Assembly (NCBI GenBank): GCA_000320605.2
Contig: KB445802.1
Location: forward strand, 1,009,555-1,073,554
Origin: Gelatoporia subvermispora B
Taxonomy: Eukaryota; Basidiomycota; Agaricomycetes; Polyporales; Gelatoporiaceae
DNA: 64,000 bases
Reading direction: 5' to 3'
Below the pieces are notes generated by a model. The model was not told the origin of the DNA and made no database searches. It worked only from the letters and a program-made list of their open reading frames with translations. The translations under genes and the position numbers were made by a program. Below are positions 22,742 through 34,550 of this stretch, piece by piece; position 1 is the first letter of the stretch, and each line of letters opens with the position of its first letter.

Positions 22742-23445
22742 TTACTGTGGTGGAACAATAAGCAACCAATGTCCTGCACCAAGGTCGAAATTAGTCAGGA
22801 TAGCCCTCTTGCTCGATGATGGCGAGTAAAAGGTGCGAAACTCCTTCAAGGTGCCGGAGCCTTCGGATCGGGACATAGTGGGTATCTGATATTCATGTGA
22901 CTCATTGAGCAGTCTGGTATTATCAGAGAGCGTTAGCAAATCCGGTATACTCGCTGAACGACGACCATATACATTACCGTCGGGCCCAATTGCTGTGCAT
23001 CACTGGAAACAGCTCGGATGACTCCGCAGGTGCCTTCCCTGATACTGCACATAGCTGTCTAACACGGCCATGATGCCAGCTGCATCACATAGCACATATG
23101 AAAGCGAGTAGTCAGCTTAACGCCCGTCTGTGCTCAGACCGTGGTACCTTCAGGTGATACAAGAACCCGAAAGCCGCTAGTTCTCAAGGTATGCAGTGCA
23201 CTCTCCATAAAGATGCTAAGCAGCGGGATTAACATCTCGTACGACTTGACATCGGGCAATGAACCCAACACCGATGACGGTTTAGCCAAATAGACACAAA
23301 TGTTTGTTCGCAAGGGTACATAGCAAGCTCCGACGCGGCTTGCAATTAAAGTGGTAGTGACGTTAAGGGTGAGGCGAGAAGCCATCCCAGGACTCTTGCC
23401 AAGCAGGCCCGGTTTTTTTAGGATGAGTGCCGTGCGGAATCTCAC
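22742..23445 (-). pseudogene. Unassigned coding-like relic
   Basis: Two open stretches on the minus strand have coding character: one ends in RTSGFRVLVSPEG (23134-23445), the other runs from about IPDLLTLSDNTRLLNESHEY to GAGHWLLIVPPQ (22742-22939). A possible GTACCA donor at about 23150 joins the first to a short middle exon, but a stop codon interrupts before the last segment. IPDLL faintly recalls the RPDL motif of the neighbouring family. It may be a decayed family member. Confidence 0.3.
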
Positions 23446-23994
23446 ATATTCGGTGTGTGCAGCTGTTAGCTCATCAACTTCGGATTGATGGACAGCGAAT
23501 CAAATAGTGAACCTTGCACATGTTTGAAAGAGTCGTATGGGCAGACCCAGGTGACTCCATATTTGTGTACCGCGTGCACGCCTTTGAGAGGTGCGGAACG
23601 GAAGGAGCACATTCGATCAGATATGCTGTATCTATTGCCAGGCACCGTGTATCCTTCTCATGTCTGCAATTGCTTTGTCGGGCCATTCGCGCCAGTTTCA
23701 GCAGCGTCTAAGGGAAGATAACGATGCCGTTGGTGGATCGCAGAGGTTCTCGCTAAAATATACACGGACGTCCTGTGACTCACCTTCAACGAGAAGTCAT
23801 CACTCGATGATGCACTCTACCGCGTTATATTTAGTATAAAAGTATAAAACTTTGTCATCAGACACGGAAGCACAAAATGGTCCTGACGAAACAACAAGCT
23901 GAATGAAGCAGCATCGAACAGCGTCACGATAAGCACTGATCTGCATAACCAATTGTGGTGAAGAATTGCAAGATGCACAGGCTACCACATGTCT

Positions 23995-25487
23995 CTACAT
24001 TATACCTGCCCACGGCTCCAGTTGCTCGAACGAACAGCCTTCGAGCGTCTCAAGCCATTCATCAACACGAGGTCGGACCTTGACAGGTGCGGCAACGGGA
24101 TCCGAAATGTGCGTAGGGTCATCATCTTCATCATCGAAGCCATCGATCTCGAATCCTGGTGGGAGGGGCATGAAATTCGACGGCGGCTGTGACGGGGTCG
24201 GTGTGTCGCACCAGAAATCCGTGAATCCGCGCATGAAGTCCAGAGGCTCCTGGACAACATCGGGGGGCCAGATGACGCCGTCCCACAAGGCAGTCAGTCG
24301 AAAGATATGGTGCTGTAGACATAGAAATGCGAGTGCCACTCTGTAACGATCGCGAAACGAGTCTTGGATGCAGTTCGCAGTGTCGTTCGCTGGGAAGGGT
24401 AGCGTCTCGAAGAGCAATGATAAGTAGTGATACTCTGTCTTGCCTTCGGGAATGTACGGTATGTGCGCTACGAAGTGGATGCTCTCAGCATCGTAAATGA
24501 TGCCCAGTAGAAATGCCCAGTCAGGAAGGGCATGCTCGCTGTTGCCGGCCAATTCTGGGATGTCCGACGGGCAACTCAATTGTAGCTGGCCTGTCATTTG
24601 GCCCGTTCGAAGACTCCAAGCGTTGGTCATTGAGTCCAAGCTGATCGTAGCGGTGGATGCCATTGAATTAAGGATAGCGGAGAGGCTACCAGGAGGATCT
24701 GTAGAACCTCTCCATGCTGTGGGTCCCTTGGAGCACAAAATTAGGGCCGGATGAGCACGACATATCGGAAGATGGCGCATGCGCTTTCGAGACCTCCGTG
24801 TTGTGGGGCAAATTGGGGTGTAGAGGACTGAGTAGTCGGCCCCCTCAGGCTCGAGGGCTTTGCCTGATGTTATATCGATCGCTGACGGACGCCTGTATGC
24901 ATTGGTATCAGAATGCACTTTCATGAAGTGATCGAAGATTAACGTAAACATACTTGCGGATGAGGGTGGAAGGTATGCCATCCAAGGCCATTACAATGGC
25001 ACTTTCTGCTGTGTGTTCGCTACTTTGATATACGAGGAATTGTGACAATTGGTCCCATGCTACGGAGGGATGTTCGTGAATTCTATTCCATTCGCAGTAT
25101 CGTCTGCATGTAAGGAAGAAACTTGGAGCAGGGCCATATGGGGACCGTTGTTCGAGGGCTTCGTCAGGAACCGCCATCAGTTGGTTAGATAGTATGTGCA
25201 AGACCCCCCTCCCTACGAGGTTTTCGAAAGCCGGTAACGCCCCAATATATTCGGGCAGAGGTCTTTGCATGTAGTCCTATGATTTCAAGGTATCAGGTGT
25301 AGGGGTCTCGCTCGTATATCTGCAAACGAGCATCACATACTATCCATAACTGAGGTATTTCGAGCTGAGACCACGCCATTCTAAGAGAGCAGACAGATGC
25401 GATACAGCGAGACAAGCGTGATGATTCTGGGACTGGGTTTATTGACTCGATGGAATGAAAGGACCAATTTTTGCCCCGGTTAGACAT
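23995..25487 (-). CDS. Family member A2 (type I, no ExK motif)
   Basis: Paralogue of A1. Exons 25341-25487, 24954-25276 and 23995-24892, phases 0 and 2, 455 residues. Very similar to A1 in exons 2 and 3, for example VAWDQLSQFLVYQSSE and the C-terminal DEDDDPTHISDP. The catalytic-site equivalent reads HPALILCSKG, again without the acidic residue. The core WAFLLGIIYDAESIHFVAHI and the terminal LAFLCLQHHIFRLTAL helix are intact. The open frame is fully maintained despite the duplication, so both A copies are probably under selection. Divergent to B2. Confidence 0.8.
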
Positions 25488-26616
25488 GACCCCAAAGAGA
25501 GAGGACACGGTACCGTGTGGCGGATGAGATGCTCGAGAGGAAGAACACGCCAGTGAGCGAACGTTCGTTCAAACTCCGCCTGCTTCGGGATGACTGGGCG
25601 CCAATGACATTCGTGTTCTTGTCCACTTTGCCGTGTTGCCCTTCGGCATCGAACTTGACTCGACGTTTCTCAAGCTGTTCCGAAGATTCGACATCGCGAA
25701 GATTAGGACGTCCCTGACTGAGGATGACTCCCAATGGAGCCGCTTCACCTTGGCAGACGATGACATGTGGATCCGTGGTTGCCTAGGGAGAGGGTCTCAC
25801 ATGGTCTCCCATGGTCTTGATTCTCGCAGGAGCTTCTTGCGTCTAGACCCGCTGCCTCATGACTACGACTTCTTGTGAAAATTACTTCTAAGACCCTCCA
25901 AGATTGCTTATGTGAAACGCGACGCGAGCGGTCTCGGGTCGGAAAGGTCTTTCTTGGGCAATACTGTCTTGAACCCGAATCGACATCGTGAGTGCAATCA
26001 GAAACTTTCCACAGAAGTTAGAAGTCCGATGAATGTAGCACTGTGTTTGTCTTCATGTCTGCTTGCTATAATTCGTCAGAACTATGCCCTAACCTACAGT
26101 ACGTTCGTGACGCAGTGACCTGCTTTCCGCGGCCAAATCACAAAGTTTGTTCTGTAGTCGGACCGAGACAGACGTCTGCAATTCCCATGTCAATGTAATG
26201 TAGGTGTTATAATTACACGGAGGCATAAATTATACTCTGATTATAATCATAGAGCTAGCCATGGCTCAAGTCATGCTAATAACGGAGCCGATGTAAACGC
26301 CGTGCGTATTCGATACTGGTTCCGGATGTTTTTACTCGACCTTCGCTCAATCTGCGGAATGAGATCCAATTGTCTCTGTTTACGTTGCTCAGGGACATGA
26401 CTCCTATAGTCGGACCGCCGTCTCCCTCTAGGATACCTCAGGACGCTCGGACGGGTTGTATTCCAAAGAGATACATTCCCTTTGGCTCATAATGCGAGCC
26501 ATGAAGATACTATCTCATGCCGTTCCCACCGTCCAGTTCCTATAAAACAGCCAATACTTTCGCCGTTTACCATGTTGCACTCCAATCTGCGACTCGTACT
26601 TCGTTCTTGATAGATC
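25488..26616. other. Divergent intergenic region A2/B2
   Basis: Counterpart of the A1/B1 spacer, about 200 bp shorter. No gene supported; the spacer keeps the GTGGATCCGT / GGTCTCA similarity to unit 1. Confidence 0.5.
26541..26547 (+). promoter_or_regulatory. TATA box of B2
   Basis: TATAAAA 76 bp upstream of the B2 start codon, matching the position in B1. Confidence 0.6.
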
Positions 26617-28455
26617 ATGAGCTCCAACTTCAATCCTCACGGTTGGAATACTTCGGGTGCTGGCCGCGGTCAGTTCAACACAGCACAAGGACAGGGTCAG
26701 CCGTCTAGCTCTGTGCCCGCCGGATCAGGTTACGGCCGGATACCTGGCCCACAGTATGGCGCATCGACACAACACCCTGGATATGGCCCGGGCCCCGGCG
26801 GCCAGTATTCGACTAGAGGCGCATACAGTGGACATTATCCCTCTCAGCCACCCGGGGCACCTCCCACTGGTGGCAACTTCAGCAACAACCCGAACCAGTT
26901 CGGTGGATACGGAGCCCCGGGTTATCCGCATCTTCCTGCTGGCGCGCCGCCTCCCGGGCCACCGCCCAGGCCTCCAGCCTCCTTTCCTGGTGGTTATGGC
27001 GGCGGAGGTAACCTCACATATGCTTATATTCGGAGGCAACTGGGCTTCGCGCCACTTCCTGGGAAAGCTGCAAGGTACGTAGTATATGCATGGCTTAGTG
27101 ACATGAGTCCTGAAGTATTCCGTAAACTAGCACAATGGCTACGACTGATATGCAGTCCAGTGGCTGGGTTTTCAATATCGAGAGTGAGATGGACTTCGAG
27201 GGTCTGCCTGATAACCCACTGTTCGCCCAGGTGTCCAAGCGGCTGGAAACCATAACGAACCTATATTTCCGCCCCTTCAATGACAGGCATTGGTCTCGAG
27301 ACAGCGCTATCCCGCTTCGCAGGGACATACGGCATTTTGATGGATCTTGGGACGTACAAGTGGTTTGTTCCCATTCCATAATGCCGTGCATTGGCTCCCT
27401 CTGATGATCACACGCAGGACGATGACACTGCCTTCTGGGACAAGCTTGCACGAACTCACCTTCATGCGAATTCACTATTCCAGAAAACATGGTCCGTGGT
27501 ACCTGGACAGCCCTCCCGACTACCTGCTCTTGAGCATGGTCCTGTGCAACCTCACTTGTTTGTGCGCGACAACGTGCCTAAAGGACAACTAGCTAGTATA
27601 CATGCATTCGAACATTTATCCAAGACGCCACCTGGTCTCGTACACGGTGAGATGCACGTTGAAAAGGGGATTGGAAGTGCAATATTCTCCGCATTCAACG
27701 ATGCACCTGATAACGCGTCCTCAACGCATAAGCCCACTTGGAAATGCATATCGTGGGTATAACCTTGACTTTGCGTATCTTAGCTTAACTTCGCGTTCCC
27801 TAGGAACACCGACCTCCGCTTCCCGATTGGGCTCAAGGGACAACGTACAGGAGGGTGCCGACCTGATCTTGCGCTACAAGCTAATCCGGATGGTGAAGTT
27901 GGCGTCGTCAATGATGCAGTGATCTTCGTTGCGGAAGCCAAGAGGCAAGACATTGATCTTGATCAAGCTGTCAGTCAGATGGCGTTCGCGATTCACTGCA
28001 CCTTGATCATGCTCGTTATCGAGCACTACAGTCGGCATGGCCTCCCATTCGGCCCTTTGGTTGGCGATCAAATGAACATAGCCTTGCCCAGTAATTTCTT
28101 CATTTTCAGCATCTACTACTCTGGAGACGGCATGAGTATCTACGCCAATTACCCGATGCTAGATTACATTCGGGAGCGAGGGACTTACGGATGGCGTTTG
28201 CACTGCACTCTGCTCAGGCAGTACCAGTTCTCAAGTGCAACTCTCACTTACCGCCAAAGATTCACGGTATACCGAGCTATTACAGCGATAGAACAACACA
28301 CGACTAACTTAAAACACCTGCTCTGCGAAGTGGACTGCCGACCGGTTGTGCAGCCTGTGATCAATTCTGTTGGGCAGCATATTTCCGGTGACTATTTGGG
28401 AGGAAAAGCCAATTTTCGATTGTTCCGAGCTCTTCACAATGTTGACCCAGCGTAA
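26617..28455 (+). CDS. Family member B2 (type II, PD...ExK-like motif)
   Basis: Paralogue of B1. Exons 26617-27074, 27131-27362, 27418-27752 and 27804-28455, phases 2-0-2, 558 residues. The low-complexity N-terminus is Gly/Pro/Gln/Tyr-rich, without the long poly-Gly of B1, and ends in the conserved LTYAYIRRQLGFAPLPGKAA. The last exon starts with NTDLRFPIGLKGQ and holds RPD (Asp363) and FVAEAK (Glu386, Lys388) at the same spacing as B1. The core FIFSIYYSGDGMSIYANYP and YRAITAIEQHTTNLKHLLC follow. A nuclease-like function is inferred from this motif set. The intron after residue 229 or so has a GTTTGT donor, paired with GTTCGT at the same place in B1. Confidence 0.82.
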
Positions 28456-29642
28456 CGGCTGTGACTGCTATTTTAATTGCCTGCAGAAATCCTGTATGAT
28501 AGCTTGATGAAATTTCAATTGTGTCTGGTTTGCGACGCTTAACTGGAGGAAATGAATATATATAGCGCTCATGTACGATCGAAATATTCCAATAATGTGT
28601 ATCTCCATTGTTCCATTTTCGCTCTTCTCCCTTTTGGACACCAATGCTGAGCAGTGATCGATCATCCGGGGAGCGCTAGGGAACTTTCCGCTTGCAAGTG
28701 TGCTACTCGGCCTGTGAGGCTGTGTCCGCCGCATTACACACTGAAGACACAGTATGATGATGCACTTGACCGGAGTTGGTAGTGGCTTGCAAAATACTCG
28801 TCCCGCTAAGATACCTTAGGCAGCATCACCCTTGCTTGCCCCAAGTGAAGGCGCAGATATTCGACATATCATATCTCGCTTGTAAGCTAGCGAGTTCGCC
28901 GCATCATGCACTTTCTCCATATTTGTGAACTGGGACGTCATTGAGAGCGAGGCCGTTCAGAGAGCGCCGCAGTTAAGATATGACTGAGCGCTCCACAGCC
29001 GTTTTTATATCAACGGGCGGGTCTCTTGAGAAAAACACGAGCAGGTGGAGTTCGAGGAGCTCTCGGGTCGGGATAACATGCCTTCACGGCGGCCATCAAC
29101 GCAACTTTTCCCTGGCAAAGGATTCACCAATGGACTGTGCACCTGAAATTCCGCTCGAAGCCCCGCCTATATACGAGTGTTTGAGAGCGGAGAGCTCGCC
29201 TTTCGAAATGAAAACAGCTTTTAGTACTTGCCATTGGTGATTTCTGCACAATAATGCAGCATTCATAGCACTGAGATTCTCCAAGCTTGAGCGACAACTC
29301 GAATCTGAATGGCATGATGATACTTTCATCAGCATATGCTCCGATTGAGAGGTACATGAAGCTCAATCATCATATATCCACGCTGACTTGCAGCGCTCGT
29401 AACGTCCACGTGATTGGGACCAAATAACTCCCAACGGTGAGACGGGAAGTGCTTCAAGGACTCAAGACCGTCCCAGAACTCGTGTCAAGCAGAGCAACGC
29501 CGCTGGCGGACGAGCGAGCCGTCCGCGAGTTCTCAGCCCGCACTGACCATCCCTGCATCGTACTATACAGCCACTACCCTGGCATTGTGGCACAGGCAAC
29601 CTCGCTTCGGCCGACGTACTTTACTGATATCATTCAGCCACA
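28456..29642. other. Intergenic region B2/C2
   Basis: About 500 bp longer than the B1/C1 spacer. Short open frames lack any family motif. No gene supported. Confidence 0.5.
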
Positions 29643-30871
29643 ATGCCGGCATTTCCACCAGAGATCGCCAATGGACGCCAGCTACTTTCCATTGACAGCT
29701 CAAGACCTACCCTCAATGTAACGCTAAAGTGAGCTCTCTTCGAGCGTTGAAGACCCTTACTAAATTTCATGTCGCCAGACATGCTGCTTCAAGTAGTTCG
29801 TTGCTCACAGATTCGGACTGGATTCTGGTTCAGTCAGCATGTTGTCTTTATGAGTTTACGGTTCAGAAACGTATTATGGACCGCCTACAAACAATATATG
29901 GTCAAATCCCCAGCACAGTATTGGAACCCCAGTATCCTACACGGGTACCTGTCCCAATCATATATCAGGTACTGAAATCTCAAAAAATAGTGGAGAACTC
30001 CACTGACAATCTTTTAGGACACGTCGCAATCTAGAGACGACGTCTCTCCGACGAGACGTCTCGTACAAGTGTGCCTTGGATGGGCCAATTATCTTCTAGG
30101 TTACGCGTTGATTGACTGGAGGCCTGAATCAACGCCGGACAACATGACGTTCATACCTCAATTGTTCATGCGCGAAGATATAGCAGATGAGCACAAAGCC
30201 AGTATTATGCAAGTCATGACTGTAGGCGCACAGTCTACTCAGACGCGTAGGGAACTCGGCATGGTCAAGACTTACTTTGAGCAATGTATCACATCGGTTC
30301 TAGGAGTGACCTCGCATTGGTGGAAGTTCGTACAGTACGTCCAGTGAACTCATATTTCCGTGTCTTCTGCGTTATTAATGATTTGCTATGTTCGTGCAGA
30401 TGTCACGAGGATGTCCTCAAAGGCAACTCAACGCCATTCACGGTGATTGTGCCTATCGATGGCGAAGACACCTTGAATGAAATCGGCGAAATGGACGAAA
30501 TGGAAGCCCGATCACACTTCTCTCATGCTCTTCATTCAACTGCCCTCCGGCTGATACACTGGCACTACAAATCGCATGGATGGTCTTTAGACCGTACACT
30601 GAGCGCCAATGATGCTCGTGTCCTCTTAGACGAAAGGCTATATCTCTTTGGCATCCGTTACAATGCCAGGGAATTGATCGTGTACGTCAATTATCCCATA
30701 CTCCGGCGATCCGACCGAGGTGGTTTCCGCTGGGCCATGTTGAATGAGCAGTTCTTCGCCATCCGTCTGTCTCCTGACCGTCCACACTCAATTTACGCTA
30801 GCGTCCGGTTATTTATGGTTTTAGCCACCATAGAACAACACATGCGAGTACTGGCACATCTGCTATCCTGA
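29643..30871 (+). CDS. Family member C2 (type II, motif lost)
   Basis: Paralogue of C1. Exons 29643-29728, 29779-29968, 30018-30334 and 30400-30871, phases 2-0-2, 354 residues. It starts MPAFPPEIANGRQLLSIDSS. Shared blocks with C1: FIPQLFMREDIADEHKASIM, GNSTPFTVIVPIDGED at the former catalytic site, and LYLFGIRYNARELIVYVNYP with ATIEQHMRVLAHLLS. Exon 1 is more diverged than the rest. No RPD or ExK. The start is the first ATG that splices in frame to exon 2 (AA|A joining to HAASSSSLL). Confidence 0.78.
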
Positions 30872-32237
30872 TAGAATGAACACGTACATTTCATCTCTCT
30901 CAATACACTAAATCTTTCTGAACGATCGACAGCGGGATCAAGCCGTACGTACACGAGGACGTCTTTTCAGGCCGCCTCGCTTGCTGGCCATAATAGTAGC
31001 GCCTATGTCCGACGATACCTATTGGCTGCAGTGCATCCGGGATGTGTGCATCTCCCGCTTACACAAGATACCGCAATATCTCTGTCACTCATAATTCTGT
31101 ATGATATGTCATAGTCAATAACCCCAGGAACCAAATATGTCTATGAGCATCCTTAGCCTTTCATGCATTGCTTTGGTTGAGTTGCTCACATAGCAGATAT
31201 TGGGAAATAATTCTGCCCTGCCGATAGCAAGCTAACTACGTTTCATGGATGAGTTCGCATGTGGGTGGACTGAACGCCCGTTGTGACTGCAGTAGCCGAC
31301 CCGCCAACTTCGGATCATTTAGTAGTGACTCGATGACGCACCTTGTGCACGCACCGAACCACATGTCCAGAGCTGCGTCCCCTTCCGAGCTGCGCAATCC
31401 TGCCGGCACCAGAGCATGCCCTATTCGAGCTAAAGGGCATGACTCTTCAGCACTTCCAAGAGAATTTTTCGGAAGAGGTGTCCAAATCGGATCAGAATAC
31501 ATGTTTGGAAATGCCTTGAGACACATCGCATGGAATGTTCTGTTGTGCGCCGTGAACTCTTTCTCTATAAAGAACTTCGAGTATAAGCTGACATCCCTGA
31601 CCCATTCTCTGGGCCATCTGGTCAGACTCACCTTTGGCAGCAGCTTCTAGAGAATGAACGCCTACGAGTTTTGATCATGGAGCAAAGGCACCGCCCACGG
31701 GCGCGAGCGTTCTGTGACATCTCTATTGAAATGTTCATCTTATGCTACTTTCCACCACGGCGATCCGGTTATCATCAAATGCAGCGTATCCGAGTCTGAT
31801 GATGAGCGGATTGGAGCAGCCTTTCTGAAAACAGAAAAAAGAACAATCGGCATCTGCTTATGCATCAAGGCCATGATTGAACCGGACCGTCTACTTCGTC
31901 AGTCGCGCCGAGAGGTTGCAAGATGCCAGACTCGCTTCAAATATTGGAGTAGAGATACCGGGCCGTAAATGGGGATCGGGCGTATTGCTACTCACGGTCG
32001 TGTGGTTCTCAGTCATCTGCGGAGAACGTTCGCAAATGTCGTGTGCCGTGGACACCTGACTATCGGATCAAGTTCTTGTAGACCACTGGGATCAGCTGAG
32101 ATGACTCGAGAGACGCCTCCGTGATAGTTCTAGTATAGCGGCTCATAAGGTTGTGGTACCCACAGTACTTCAAACGTAAATATATATATGGACGAGGGCC
32201 TGTCTTGATCTCGACCTACATATCGAATACTATCTTG
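30872..32237. other. Intergenic region after unit 2
   Basis: Holds the relic at 31236-31631 and the right end of the duplicated segment. Nothing else is supported. Confidence 0.5.
31236..31631 (-). pseudogene. Relic shared with 22213-22620
   Basis: A 131-codon open frame with IESLLNDPKLAGRLLQ and LRSSEGDAALDMWFGACTRC. The part around LRSSE aligns with the unit 1 relic in protein and DNA. No start or splice context was recognised; it starts at a non-ATG position in the longest reading. Either a decayed gene or a diverged last exon. Confidence 0.4.
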
Positions 32238-32834
32238 ATGGAATACAACATTCGAGAGCATCAAGTGCGTACAATATGCAGAATCCCTTGCCCCGAAGGT
32301 CCAGAGGAACAGGTCCCACATCTTCAACATGGCAGCGACGATTATGCTCAAGTTTCGGGGTAAGCTGTTTGTCAAGTTGTCCCGTAGATGTCAGAATGGT
32401 GACTAACGTAAATGATAGTCATAACGAACTGGCTCAAGTCGACAATGCGAAGAGTCACGACGATCCTGCTGTGAATACCTTACACGACGTCGCATCGTAA
32501 GATCGTGATTAGCTGTACACAGTAGATATAATTGACGTCTTACAATAGGGAAACGACGATCCCGGATGTTGAGAAAAATCGGTCTGAAATTTCTTCGGAG
32601 AAGCCCGTTCAGTACCAGGCGGTCCGACCCGATCTTGCCATAGGGAAGATGAGCGATCCAGGAGCAACCACAACCATAGTATTCTTTGCCGAAGTCATTG
32701 GTGCACATCGTGATATCTATGACGATGGTCATGACTGCACAACAGAGCCAGGTATGGTTTGCTACCTTAGCGATTCCGCAGGAGCTTATATGCATTTTGA
32801 CGCCACTAGATTCACCACACAAACTCAAGTCTGA
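32238..32834 (+). CDS. Truncated family member I (degenerate motif)
   Basis: Exons 32238-32359, 32419-32496 and 32549-32834, both introns phase 2, 161 residues. The last exon carries RPDLAI and, 21 residues after the Asp, IVFFAEV, so the site is recognisable but the lysine of E-x-K is replaced (AEVI). The protein then ends without the usual C-terminal core and terminal helix, and the phase-0 intron typical of the family is absent, which suggests internal and 3' deletion. It may be a pseudogene that still has open frames, or a short product. Confidence 0.5.
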
Positions 32835-33398
32835 TGATGACGATGTGAAGGCTCGGCTGTGAGGTAGCTCTGCATTATACGTACGCTTGAGCCAGTTATA
32901 TGATTCAGTTGAATGCATGTGGCATTCTCCAAGAAAATGACATCTGAGGATACTGTGCGATGTGAGCAGAATCATATTGCGATTGGATCATAGGCCACGT
33001 CACGCCCAGAGCGACCTCAGCGAGCCTCAGCGCCTGAGCTTGAGCGCTAACGTTTGTGACAAATATCTGTTCGCAGTGGCCATTTAGGGTGAGCCGATGA
33101 CGGTCTTGAATCCACATTACCTGGGGTACTTTTACTTCCGAATATTCTTGATGGATTATGCAGATTCCTTTATTATAATTGCGTTGCTGCGTATCTCACC
33201 TCCTCGGCCTCCAGGTTTGATTCCTGCGGCTGTCATTTGCCAGCCCTTGGAGTCGAGTCTCGACCCTCGGAAGTACCCGATGTTGGTCGTGATCACAAGC
33301 ACGAGTGAGTTTCGAGACGTTCAACATTGGATTCAGCGTCCACCTCTGATTTATCGACTTGCATCTCAATCTACCTAGCGCAAAACAGGGGTCCTAAT
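32835..33398. other. Intergenic region
   Basis: Promoter side of the membrane protein gene at 33399. A hydrophobic frame around 33115-33235 has no splice link or start that fits. No gene supported. Confidence 0.45.
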
Positions 33399-34550
33399 AT
33401 GGCACCTGTTGCCATCGTCGTCACTCGTTCTGCCAATCTCCATTCGCCCAAGTTCTACGACTCTCCTTCGTTCATTTTTGCTCTGATTGGACTCGTTTTG
33501 GCACTCGTAATATTCTGTGGTGTCGTCACTTGGCTCTATCGTCGCGCTCTTCACATGCGCTACGACCAACCGGATGTTGAGGCAGTCGCTGAGCACAAGG
33601 TAACTTGTGTCCGTGTCTCTGATTCTTCGAAAACTGCTTCTCTGGGTCAGCCTTCTAACTCAGGCGTGCCGAAGCCTCTCATTCTTCCTCTCATGAGGGA
33701 TGTAGGCTCCCTTCAGTCTAAGTCATCGGCGCTTCTAAGGTACCTTCCGCGATTAATATCGGGGATGTCATGTCAGGTAAGCACTCGACTCATCCGACCA
33801 AATTAACTGCCGTCGCAGTACATTGCTGACCACTGGACGCTTATTGAGGCTGACATGGACTATGTGAAGCCCTCGTCCAACAGGACCTTTGCCGCTTCCC
33901 TCAAGCGACTCAACTATAATCAGCGGAAACCCGAAGAAACAAGAGTACGTTATAGTGCCAAGATCGTGACAGCTGTGTTACAACACCATGGCTATGTACC
34001 TCGGGTTGTTGATGGATGCTACTCCAATCCCCTTCTAGTCTCTGACGTTGCATCTGGCATCGCCGATACCTTACGAACCTGTGACTCTAATTCTGATTCC
34101 GACGATTTGTCTATCACTCTCGATGTTAAGGCGAGCGACATTGTCCCTTCGGTTGTCATCTTCGCCCGAGACGAAAGCAAGTCAGCCACCGTCATCCCCA
34201 GTTCTCCTACTTCAGGCACAGCTCACTCCGCGGCCCCGGCTGCATCCGCTGAGGGTGACCCCCGCAAGCCATCAGTTTCGGAGCTCCTGCAGGTCCCTGA
34301 CATGAGCTGGACCGCGGAAGAGGCTAGGGAACAATACAGCGACCATCAAGCCGGCATCTCTGTGCGACGCAATATCTCGAACATCTCTGGAAAGCCGTTC
34401 GCGCTTTCTACTCCTCCACGTTCTACCAAGGCCAAAAGTGGATCCCCTTCAATTCCCGGTTCGGCGCCCGAGCAGTCAATAGGTCGGTGGGATATATGCT
34501 GGAAGGTCTCCGGCGACGACAGAACCTGCATCGATGTCCAGATCCTCTAG
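33399..34550 (+). CDS. Single-pass membrane protein, unassigned
   Basis: Exons 33399-33776 and 33819-34550, 369 residues. One membrane segment at about residues 24-47 (FALIGLVLALVIFCGVVTWL) is followed by basic YRRALHMRY, which predicts a short extracellular or lumenal N-terminus and a long cytoplasmic, Ser-rich tail. The second exon has a short ordered-looking part (YIADHWTLIEADMDYVKPS) and then low-complexity Ser/Pro sequence. No family recognised. A 41-nt GT-AG intron at about 34483-34523 would replace the last residues with a Ser/Thr-rich tail ending at 34662; both endings are possible. It sits inside the expanded family cluster but shares no motif with it. Confidence 0.65.

Larger units (their letters stand above)
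22065..23994. other. Region between the duplication units, with relics
   Basis: Contains the pseudogene-like stretches at 22213-22620 and 22742-23445 (listed separately) and, from about 23590, the left flank of unit 2. No intact gene. Confidence 0.5.
23590..31640. repeat. Segmental duplication, unit 2 (genes A2, B2, C2)
   Basis: Copy of 14900-22620 with all three genes, orientations and introns preserved. The offset is about 8.7 kb. A2 is closest to its partner, C2 the most diverged by eye. The borders are approximate. Confidence 0.8.

Noticed and set aside
14900..31640. Transposon as cause of the duplication
   Set aside because: No terminal repeats, target-site duplications, transposase or reverse transcriptase frames seen at either border.
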